From: Plakobranchus ocellatus | Lineage: Eukaryota > Mollusca > Gastropoda > Plakobranchidae | Direction of reading: 5' to 3' | NCBI GenBank assembly: GCA_019648995.1 | Contig: BLXT01007322.1 | Location: 1,300,569 to 1,324,499 of the forward strand | Length of the DNA stretch: 23,931 nt | Shown: positions 1 through 8,719 of the stretch, in pieces | Layout of the letters: each line of letters opens with the position of its first letter | Position numbering within the stretch: the first letter of the stretch is position 1 | Program-made: the position numbers and the translations under genes | Notes under the pieces: model-generated | Database searches by the model: none | What the model saw: the letters and a program-made list of their open reading frames with translations, nothing else | What the model was told of the DNA's origin: nothing

Positions 1-416
1 ACCGGGCAACAGTTAGCAGTGGCTAGCGTCACTATTCAAGTTCGGAAAAAAACTTAAAAATAGTATTGTGCAACAAGGCAATTGCTTAATTTGATGCGTT
101 TCAACTGTATTATCGAAAATGGAACTAGTCGCAAGCAACTGTAGATCTAATTTCAAAACCTTGAACTCTCATCAGACATTATGGAAAAACTCTAGAGTCA
201 ATAAGCAATCATAAAGGACGAATCAATCTGTGCAATAACAAATCTAAATTTGCATAGCTGTTAATTTTCTATCTAGTCCGAGTTTTTTATATATAGATCT
301 AATAGAAACACACCTTCATAGCCTTGTCCGGGCAACAGTTAATAGTGGCTAGCGTCACTATTCAAGTTGGGAAAAAAAAAAACAACTAAAAATAATTTTG
401 TGCAACAAGGCAATTG
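1..416. repeat. Direct repeat pair, about 87 bp, 326 bp apart
   Basis: Positions 2-88 and 328-416 are near-identical direct copies. Both begin CCGGGCAACAGTTA, share GTGGCTAGCGTCACTATTCA, an A-rich stretch, and end TTGTGCAACAAGGCAATTG. Differences are a few substitutions and a longer A-run in the second copy. The 239 bp between them shows no gene. The second copy abuts the left end of the LINE relic that begins near 417, and it sits where homology between the two large duplicated segments stops. It could be a fragment of a dispersed repeat or a local duplication left at a breakpoint. Confidence 0.85.
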
Positions 417-1800
417 GTCGTGTGCACTAAAGGATGTATGTTGTTTTATCCATCTGGTCCAGACAGCAGCCTTGATGTATGCCTTTGTCTCTTCAAGGGT
501 TGTTTTTGTGGCGTTTTGTGGCATTCAGCTGCCCTGTTTTGCGAGTGGGTCGTTGTTTTTATTCCCTGGAATTCGGCAGGGCTCCTCTGAATGACTGTTC
601 TTGGTGAAGCTTTGGTATATCAATGAACAGCTTCCAGAGGTGTGAATGGGCTGCCTTTTTTTGTGCTTTGGAGTGCCTGGACAACAGACTTTGCATCTGC
701 TAGGAACACTATTTGGCTTGTTGTCAGATGCGTTTTTCACTAGTGTTGCAGAGTGTTCAAAAGCTGTAGCTTCAGATTCATAGTTAGAGCAGTGGGTCCC
801 TGTTGGAAAGAGTTTGCCTCTGTGGTGCCTTTTGGCCTCTGAATATGTACACCTGCCTCTCCATTTTCACTTGCGTTAGTGGCTGATTTATCCGTATTAA
901 TCATGACTCATTGATTTTGTGGATCCAGTGAGTTGATCTACCTGTTGGCAACCTGGGGCATCTCTAAGTGGCATGGTAGCTTTGTTTTCTATGGCTTTGA
1001 TTGTTGTATTTATTTGTTGCTGTTTTCCTCTGTACCCATAGAGGAAAGGGCTTTACAGGAAACTCTGGCCTAGGATCATCTTCGGTGGGATTTTCCATTG
1101 TACGTTTTGGAGAGGGGTAACACTTTCAATAAAAATTATTCTCTCAACCTCTACTGTATTTGCCTTCAATCCTTTCAGTGATTATTAGGTATTCTTAACC
1201 CTTGTATTGACAATGTCTTAGGAATTATAGTTGTCTCCATCTTATGGTTTTGATTTATGATTAGGTGAAGATTAGCTTCTTCAGTACCAATTCATGGAAT
1301 TCTTTTCTGACCATGATATTTTCATCATTCTTTTGATTAACTACATCTCTGCTGTTTCCAGTTTTTTTCTCTCTTTACTTGTTTATTGTCCAACGCTCAC
1401 ATCCATATAATAGTACTGACCATGCATGTGTCTCTATGTTTCAATTATGTTTTTCTGTCTGTCAGATTTTGTTTTATTTTCTGGACAGTATCATTGGCCA
1501 TGGCTATTCTTTTGTTTATTTCACTTGTGCATCTACCATCTGATATAATCAGATACCCAAGTTTTTTTAATTTTGTAACTTGTTTGATTTTTTTTTTTTT
1601 TTTTGCTACAAGATTGCATTTGGGGTTGAGGATTTCTTTGTGATGACCATGTGCTGGTTTTTTTTTTCACATTCAAAGACAGGCCCATTCTTTCGCTCTG
1701 TAAAGCAAATTTCTAAATGTTTTTTTGTAGTTTTTAATCACTCTCTGCCATTAAAACTGTAAACAACTTTATATTTGAGATTATTAAAATATTTCCTCAT
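417..1800 (-). mobile_element. Decayed LINE (non-LTR retrotransposon): RT C-terminal part and RNase H
   Basis: Reading the minus strand from about 1800 downward, broken frames give LINE-like pieces. First comes post-catalytic reverse transcriptase sequence (FECEKKNQHMVI, then LGYLIISDGRCTSEINKRIA near 1500-1560). A segment resembling RNase H follows near 525-740 (CRIPGNKNNDPLAKQGS, compare the common W-IP-HCGIPGNE-AD-LAK motif), then TTLEETKAYIKAAVWTRWIK near 440-510, the usual tail after RNase H. Many stops and frameshifts show it is long dead. The same relic, shortened internally, recurs at 14254-14800, so the insertion predates the CARD-segment duplication. Exact ends are uncertain, and two related elements could be spliced together here. 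Confidence 0.8.
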
Positions 1801-2797
1801 TTACTACTTTAGCCAGAAATACCATTCAGATGCTTCAGGAATCTAAGGATAGAGATTTAAATATCTTGTGCAAGATAATAGCTTCAAGATTTTATGGTTT
1901 TCATATGAATATAATGCATCGATTCAGTGATTTATTTTTCACAAATCATTATCTAGAATGTCCTCAGTTTATTTAGCTTGAATGGGTTTTTGCGGATGTA
2001 GCATTCCTACAAAATGAATCAAATTGCAGATCTCTGTGACTTGATTCAGTTGCATGTGGAGAGAGTCTAAAGTTAACTTGCCCCAAGTCCAAATTCAGAC
2101 TATTATTATATGTTTAAATATAGTATTATGAAGCTGTAAAATTTCTTAGAAAAATGTACCCATGTAATTTAAAGTTAAACGAAGAAATATTTTGTTGTTT
2201 TTTTTTTTTGGTTTGTTTGTTTGTTTGTTTCTTCGTTTTACTTATCTATACATCCTTATTCATTATTTGGCCAGTATTTTATAACTAGATAAGGCAGGAC
2301 AGAAATGAGATACAGTCAATGATTTATAAATATTTAATCTAAGATCTGCTTTTCAAAATCATCTTTAAGATTAGAACAGGCAATGCATTGCCATTTTTTA
2401 GGTGTCTTTGGGGTATATTGAGCTTTATTTTCTCTTTGATTTCAACACATTTCTTCTGTAAATGCTCTTCCTAAATATTAATTTCAACCCATTTCCTCTG
2501 TAAATTCTTGATTTAAATATATTAATTTCATCTTTTTCCAATACAATTTTTATGAATGTGTTTGATACCTTTTAGACATTTTCATTCAAAATTACTCCTG
2601 ATTTGGCATTGCAAAAGTTGTGATTTTTTTTTTTTAGCCATTTTTGTGAAATGATTTGGTTGTTGATTTTCTTCAGTTTTCTTTTATTATTATTCTGTGA
2701 TGAATCTGGACATTCTTTTTTTTTGGGTAAATGGCATGTCCTTGCAGAATACCGTATTTTTTTCTTTCAATTTTTTCAAAAAACTTTTTCCCCCCAG
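1801..2797. other. Non-coding flank upstream of CARD copy A
   Basis: AT-rich sequence collinear with 14800-16532 upstream of the second CARD copy. Shared blocks include CCAGAAATACCATTCAGATG and the stretch around ATCTATACATCCTTAT. Copy A lacks most of a roughly 640-bp block present in copy B at about 15865-16505. An ATG at 2731-2733 opens a frame that runs without a stop straight into the CARD exon through its acceptor site (residues start MACPCRIPYF), which would allow an unspliced start for copy A. The equivalent ATG in copy B does not reach its CARD exon. I see no other gene here. Confidence 0.6.
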
Positions 2798-2955
2798 ATC
2801 AACTGAAGTCATGTCCCGCTCTTTCAGATGATTATCACCTGATATCAGAGATTTTGACTCCTTGCATTCAATTCACAAGTCATGAAATCATCTTTGCCAA
2901 CATAAAGGATAGGCTTGTTCCAATTTTCCCCACTCGAAATTTGCAACATGCTGAG
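2798..2955 (+). CDS. CARD exon 1, copy A (partial or possible pseudogene)
   Basis: This 158-nt exon has a pyrimidine-rich acceptor ending CCCCCAG and a GAG/GTAATT donor. It has the same length and phase as its counterpart at 16533-16690. It encodes the first half of a CARD-type death fold (DQLKSCPALSDDYHL..., then IIFANIKDRLVPIF) and is open throughout. By hand I count about 21 nucleotide differences from copy B, about 15 of which change a residue, so it shows little purifying constraint. CARD assignment rests on the helix pattern together with the next exon and on the caspase context of copy B. It joins in frame (phase 0) to the exon at 4442. No start-codon exon was identified, unless the in-frame ATG at 2731 is used. 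Confidence 0.7.
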
Positions 2956-3383
2956 GTAATTTGTTTATTTCCATAGATAATTCTCTACTCATAGTTTCTT
3001 AATAATTAAATCAATAAAGGAACGCTCTGTGTATGCCTTCAATAGATTTTGATAACAACGCAAGGTTACTGTTTTGTTGTTTTTTTTTTGCATCAATGTA
3101 GATATTCAAGTGTGCTATCGCGCTAGAATTATGAACATAATCGCATATAAGGACTATTTTTTATACATTGTGAAAATACCACATTGTGGAAAAGGCCTTA
3201 CATCTCTATCTAATGAATTTTTTCTTCGTACCCCCATTTTTCTTTGAGTGATGTGTCAAGCCAGTTTTCTAGCTTGTTCCTTAGGACTAAGCTTTCACAA
3301 TAGTGATTTTGCTTTATCTCTAATTCTAAGAACATGACTTGTGATTTATTGTGATATATAATGTGAATATGTGTGTGTGTGTG

Positions 3384-3450
<67 letters not shown>

Positions 3451-4441
3451 ATATGTACATGTATATGTTTCTTTCTGTTCTTTTACATTTAAGTTAACAA
3501 ACTAGTCTTGAAATCTGCAGCGGACCATTATAGTCCTGTCGAATGAGAGCCGAAAAATCTCAAACTGCCAATATTGAATGGACCATAAAACTCACGTACA
3601 TGTCTGTAACTTTGTAGAATCTCCCTGAACAGTTGTTGCTTTGATTTGGTTTATGTGTTCCACGCAATCTTGCTGAAAGGGGTTGCAAATTTTCACAAAT
3701 CATTTACTAGAATCAGGTGTTTGGATCATACAGGATGTAAAGTTATAGTTTTATTTACAACTGGCTTATGTTTTCAAACATGATTGAAGAAAAGCATAAA
3801 ATCTTTTCAAAACATGTCGGATTTTAATCAGTTTCTTACTTAACTTTCAAGACAATTTTTTTTTTCCAAATTAAGATGCGCTTGGAAATAACCCCATGAA
3901 TAACAAAATACCAAGTTTTATAATAATCTTTCTGCTGAATGGGAATTAAAATGAAATAGAGTGCAAAAAGAAACAGCAACGTGTTTAACTTCTTTTACTG
4001 CAAAACTTTGACACTTGAAGGAAGAAGATCTCAATGCGTAGTAATATGTATATAGTAGAGTGTAAATTTATATGAGTAAAATTGAACTCTTGTCTATTCA
4101 AATTAATGTTTAGTGTTAAGATAGTCTTGAGGGGGATACATATTTTTCTAAAGCCAATGTGTGTATTATTGCTCTTGTGATGCAAACAACTGTTTGATTT
4201 TAAACAAGTTTAAGCACTATTTGTTATTCTGTTAATCTCTTCGACATGAATTGGAGAAATCGAGAGATTATATTTTGTTATCAAAGAAGCAAACAAAAAA
4301 CAACATAATATGGAAATGAGTATATTGCACATGCAATTAAAACATGTTAAGATATATTATGTTTCTATGGAAATGTTCCTTTTTTTTTTTTTTTTTTTGC
4401 TTCATTTCCTCTGACAAAGTTCTAAAACTTTTCTTTTCCAG
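2956..4441 (+). other. Intron between CARD exons of copy A
   Basis: GT...AG intron collinear with 16691-18888 of copy B. It contains a TG then TA microsatellite (3371-3438). About 270 bp around 3440-3615 are absent from copy B. Copy B in turn has about 80 bp at 17056-17135 that copy A lacks. Positions 4122-4123 (TA) are the empty target site of the mariner that sits in copy B. The acceptor follows a long T-tract and reads TTTTCCAG. No other gene was seen. Confidence 0.65.
3371..3438. repeat. (TG)n followed by (TA)n microsatellite
   Basis: About 19 nt of alternating TG (3371-3389) run into about 48 nt of alternating TA, then a short TATG-rich tail to about 3460. It lies in the copy A CARD intron. 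The equivalent site in copy B, near 17180, has only a few TATG units, so the array grew after the duplication or was lost from copy B. Confidence 0.97.
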
Positions 4442-4606
4442 GCCAGTGGTAAAGGGTCAATAGATATCATGCTCAACATTTGCGACTACGCACTAAAATT
4501 GATGTTGCCAGATTTTCTCCAGCTTGTGGAAGCCATAGCAGAGGATCATTTCCATGTCGCAGAAAAACTCATGGAGCGTGTAGATGAGATGTTGGCCACC
4601 TTATAG
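4442..4606 (+). CDS. CARD exon 2, copy A, ending in an in-frame stop (CARD-only or pseudogene)
   Basis: After a CTTTTCCAG acceptor the frame continues in phase 0 from the exon at 2798. It encodes ASGKGSIDIMLNICDYALKL, then MLPDFLQLVEAIAEDHFHVA and EKLMERVDEMLATL: the second half of a CARD (compare the family pattern LL...G..AF..F..AL......LA..L). A TAG at 4604-4606 ends the frame exactly at the domain boundary, where copy B reads AAG and continues into a Ser-rich linker. Recognisable but broken linker homology, with a further TAA, continues to about 4740. An AATAAA lies at 4875-4880. It could therefore make a CARD-only protein, or be a duplicated pseudogene. I cannot tell which. Confidence 0.7.
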   Translation, partial: ASGKGSIDIMLNICDYALKLMLPDFLQLVEAIAEDHFHVAEKLMERVDEMLATL

Positions 4607-4874
4607 GTGTCTGCAGACAAGGCCGTGTAAAATAGAGCTTCTTTACTTGAGCCAAGAACAAATTCGTTAAGAAAATTTTGCATATGCAAATCATTTCAAT
4701 AGATAGCGCATCAGCTGGACAGTATTGTTGTAGATGGTGGATTACGAAATTTCCAATAACAATTTGTAATACTTCGAATTGGTTGATTCCATTAGTGCTT
4801 AATCACGTTATTTTTCAATATTATCTTGGTCAAATCTATTAAGACGAAGGGGATGAAAAACTGTTAGAAGTGAC

Positions 4875-4880
4875 AATAAA
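4875..4880 (+). terminator. Possible poly(A) signal for CARD copy A
   Basis: An AATAAA hexamer lies about 270 nt after the copy A stop codon, just past the end of homology with copy B. In AT-rich DNA this hexamer arises often by chance, so it is only suggestive. Confidence 0.25.
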
Positions 4881-7440
4881 AATGAGGTACGCATGCGTAT
4901 ATTGCTACCACAGGGCCCAACTAGCGATCTAGATGATGACTAATCTATCGATTTGGAGGCCAAAAGATGGCCATATCGGCGTATTTTTTTCACAAAAGAT
5001 GGAGACCTATCAAATTCTTCGGATGAACACAGAATGCCTAGATAAATCATACAAAAAAAGAAATACCTCCCATAGCTTTTGATGTTCAATGTTTAACATG
5101 AAGAACAAATTTCTTTTACATGTTGATCATATTAATCCTTTTGTGCCATGATATGGTCATGAATATTATTCCTCTATGATATGCTCTCTGACCCTCCTTT
5201 TAATATATGACATTTTCGAGCAAGATTTTTTCAATTAAAGAAGCCAAATAGAGTTACAGAGTAGAGTATCCAAACAAAATTGCATCGTCTCTTATGTTCA
5301 TGCTGAAGAGTCCAAACTAAGTAAAGGAGATTGAAAAGGAAGAACGATGACATTTCAATTGCCAGTACAATCAGAAGGAAGTTTGTTTGTTGAATAATGT
5401 TCTAAAATCACTTGGATTATCTTAAAAACAATAAATGACTGCAATGAGCAATAACAGAGAAATCAGTAGATTGACATGAAGGTAGATGAGGAAGAAGACG
5501 ATTATGGAAGGGAAAGGACATGGCGAAAAATAATTGTAGCATAATATTGACAATTTCTATGTGTGGTAACTCAAGATTGCATGAGCACCAGTAAACATGA
5601 CATATTAGCTCCTGTTCTCAATTTTCAAACGATGCATGGTGTGTACGCCAAAGAGATGATTAAGAAAAACTTAAAGGCAATTTTAAAAGTATCATGCTTC
5701 AAAATATTGACTATATAGCGATTGTGTTTTATACTCGAGAAAAGTTTGTGGAACACATTCCGTGAAGATGAGATGCTAATAGAGTGAAAATTTTGAGCAG
5801 CAGTGTAATATAACATGAAAGTATAAGAGTGAAGATCAGATAGATCATAGATAAAGCAAAGAAGAGAAGAGCCTAAGATCATGAATTCTTTGTCATTCTG
5901 TTCGATATACAACAAGTCATTCAATTAACTAAGAGCAATAATTTCATTCTGCTGTTCTTAACTTTCTACGATTTAGGACCAAAACTGGCAGGCATTACCT
6001 GTGGCATGAATGAAGTAACAGTCCAACCGAAGAGGATCGAATGAGATAGTGATATGCAAATATAGTTTACTCCAAGAAAGGGATGCTGATGGAAAGGAAG
6101 ACACATGTTTGTTTTGCGATGGTTTTTTTTTTTTTTTTTTTTTGGACAAAAAAAAACTTCTGTAATCCCAGCCATTATTTATAAACTCCTTGGGATAAGC
6201 TACATACAGACATACTATGGGCAAAGCAAAGGAGATGAAATGCATTCATTTATTGAGAGATAGGTTGTAAAAAATCAGAAATGATGTTGCCATCTTAACT
6301 TGCTACCTTCTGCAAGGGAATCAGGAGAGCAAAAGCATTCAGTATGCAAAATGAACACCAAAGACATTACTAATGGACAAAAAATATTCCCAGCAGGCAC
6401 ATGCTGTCAACATGTTGAGAGAGACTAATGATACTGTTCTGGGATGGAGGTGTGCCTATAGAAAAGTGATAATAGAGAAGAATTAATTTCCCCAAACCCC
6501 CACCTTGACAGCGTCTTTGGCATAATCATCAAACTTGCACAAATCATGAAATCTTGAGTTCAGAAACTGTCCCTGGCAAGGTTCATGATCTGAAGTCATT
6601 TTGCAATGATAAGTCAACAGGATACGATTGTGCCTTTTTAAACAAACCTGCCCACTCTAGTATCTGATGGCATCGAAAAAAAAGATCACGCAGATTTCTT
6701 GAGTTTTTGTATCCATTTCCCTTAAAAAGTAAATGTTTTATCATGTTACAAAAAGTCATGATAATTTGACAATATTTTGCAAATTTTCTAAGAAAACCAA
6801 TATTGTTAAGTCCTGAATCTCTTTTGTGAAATGATGATTCACCTGAGTCAAAAACTTCTGTAAATGCAATACGAAATTGTGGTCGTCACAGAATCAATTA
6901 AAGGCAACGTTATGGTTAAATTGTTACTAACAGCAATGTGACGCAAAAAAAAAAAAACACAATAGAAGGCACAAAATCTTTGCTAAAATTTTTACTTTCG
7001 ATGTTACATCTATTTAACTTTGTTTAAATTAAGATATCAAATTATTCTTGATGTATCTATACCCTAAGGCTGCTCTCCTCTCTTTTTGTCTTTGTCTTTG
7101 TCTTTAAACTCCAAGTGGTGCATTATATGATTGACGGCTTGTAACTATTCCTTTGTAAATTTTCAAAGTGACGAATGGATGGCAAATCAACAATATATCA
7201 AACTATTTATATTTATTATTGGCACTGTGGCGAATGTGATTAAAAAAAAATAATATAAATGTCCTAATTTTTAAAAAATATTGTCATCTATTTCAGAAAA
7301 ACTCAGCCATATTGAGTACATTTTCAGAAAAATTGATGAATATTTAGGTGCGAATTTGAGTGACCTAAAATTGCAAAATCTTTAAATCGCTCTTCTAGAA
7401 AATCCTAAATATTCGCATTCGCCATTTTGTGAAAGCGTGA

Positions 7441-7441
<1 letters not shown>

Positions 7442-7497
<56 letters not shown>

Positions 7498-7520
7498 TGT
7501 ATATATATATATATATAAGA
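7442..7520. repeat. (TA)n microsatellite
   Basis: About 75 nt of alternating TA with one short AAATATG interruption. The open frames seen across it (IYIYIY...) are artefacts of the repeat. Confidence 0.97.
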
Positions 7521-7649
7521 TTGCAGTATGCAAATCTATACGAGTATAAAATTGAATACACGACCCATTATTTTTCTAAGGAAATAATCCTTTCTTTACT
7601 TAATAATATGTTTCTCTGACATACAAAACTCTAAATTTTTTTTTTCCAG

Positions 7650-7764
7650 GCCAGTGTAGAGTGTCAATAGATATCATGCTCAACATTATTTGACAAATTT
7701 ACTCTTGAGAAGAAGAATTCACGCGGAGTCTAGACAAGTTGTTGGCCTCCTCAAGAACCGTCCC
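7650..7764 (+). pseudogene. Third, decayed copy of CARD exon 2
   Basis: A TTTTTTCCAG acceptor is followed by GCCAGTGTAGAGTGTCAATAG and ATATCATGCTCAACATT, matching the start of the CARD exon 2 copies at 4442 and 18889, with small indels and stops. After a gap, GAGAAGAAGAATTCACGCG and AAGTTGTTGGCCTCCTCAAG match the end of the CARD exon in copy B (GAGAATTCGCATG, then GAGTTGCTGGCAACCTCAAAG). The middle of the exon is deleted and the frame is broken (an in-frame TAG and later a TGA). It is a dead fragment of the same exon family. Confidence 0.8.
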
Positions 7765-7771
7765 AACTGTT

Positions 7772-7860
7772 AAAAAGACTTCAAGATCTATCTCTTCTGT
7801 CTGACGTGGATGAAGTGATTAAATTGCTAACAAATTTCATCCTAGACATCAAGATAAACA
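7772..7860 (+). repeat. Fragment of the 67-bp CARD-caspase intron repeat
   Basis: Sequence such as GATCTATCTCTTCTGTCTGA, GTGATTAAATTGCTAACAA and CCTAGACATCAAGATAAAC matches the repeat units at 20551-20780, which lie in the intron after the caspase microexon. Its position just 3' of the decayed CARD exon keeps the order seen in copy B (CARD exon 2, then this repeat), with about 1.1 kb missing between. Confidence 0.75.
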
Positions 7861-8207
7861 TTTTAATGGAACGTTTTGTCAAAATTTGTGTGAAAGGTGA
7901 AAGGCTACTAACATTCTGAACCATTTGTAATTATCCTTTGTTTTCTTTTCCTGTGAGTTTACAGTTAAATTTTATTCAGTGTTAAATTTGTCTAATTATA
8001 TCTTCCAATTCTCAATCCCCAGCCTCATAATCCACAATATATTTGGATTATTTTATTTTCCCTAAATTTGGGATATACTTGTATTTATATGCAATCTGCT
8101 TGTTAATTTTTAACTAGAATTCAGACAAACTTAATAAGACATGACAAAGTTAATTGTCTCAGCCTATGAAATAATATGAACATTTTGAATTTTGGAACCT
8201 CTTTTTA

Positions 8208-8600
8208 AATATGTATATGGCTATTCTTTTACTTATTTCACTTGTGCATCTGCCATCGGATGTTATCAGGTAGCCTAGATATTTGAATTTTGTAGCTTGT
8301 TTGATTTGTTCGCCTTTGCTATGAGATTACACTTGGGGTAAGATGATTTCTTTGAGATGACCACACATTCCGTTTTCTTTACATTCAAAGACAAGCCCAT
8401 TCTTTCGCTCTTTAAAACTACCAATATCTAGAAGTTTTTGGAGTTGTTTGCCAGATTCTGCAATAAAAACTGTATCATCTGCGTATCTCATATTATTAAG
8501 GTTTTCTCCATTTATTTTTAAGCCTGATATACAATCAAGGTTCCTTAAGATTATTTCACTATATAGGTGTGAAATATTTCTGAAAACCATTATTACAATT
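8208..8600 (-). mobile_element. LINE reverse transcriptase fragment with YADD motif
   Basis: The minus strand holds an 87-codon open frame at 8327-8590 with reverse-transcriptase palm sequence: SHLYSEIILRNLDCISGLKI, then NGENLNNMRYADDTVFIAES, GKQLQKLLD and FECKENG. YADD is the polymerase active-site motif (the two Asp bind metal). The sequence is typical of animal endonuclease-reverse-transcriptase LINEs. Nothing of the endonuclease or the N-terminal RT is visible. Past 8327 it continues, frameshifted, into the INKRIA-like segment (near 8220-8290) also seen at 1500-1560, so it is the same family as the relic at 417-1800. It is non-autonomous and dead. Confidence 0.87.
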
Positions 8601-8719
8601 ATGAAAAAGGCAATGCTCTTTATGTTATGGATTGAATTTTTGTTGGAAAAATATGAGATTTATGTATATATAATAATGTTGATGATTAAACAAATAATAA
8701 TAAGCAATGTTTCTGACTA

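Larger units (their letters stand above)
4760..7640. other. Intergenic stretch without a recognisable gene
   Basis: This 2.9-kb stretch is AT-rich and stop-dense. It has a T-run at 6122-6143 and a TA microsatellite near 7442-7520. A short frame on the + strand near 6080-6125 reads ERDADGKEDTCLFCDG, faintly like the Cys-containing tail of some DDE transposases, but the flanks are too broken to name a family. Three copies of a CTTTGT unit lie near 7088-7103. No p20 caspase exon is visible, so copy A is not followed by its own protease domain in this interval. Confidence 0.6.

Noticed and set aside
3210..3392. Minus-strand frame starting HTHTHT
   Set aside because: It runs off the TG microsatellite in the copy A intron and has no homologue in copy B.
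5625..6245. Minus-strand frames of 69-99 codons
   Set aside because: No domain, no splice context, and part is made of the T-run at 6122-6143 (poly-Lys). The opposite strand has only a faint transposase-like fragment that I could not place.
7437..7619. Open frame with IYIYIY repeats
   Set aside because: Translation of the TA microsatellite, with no gene signals.
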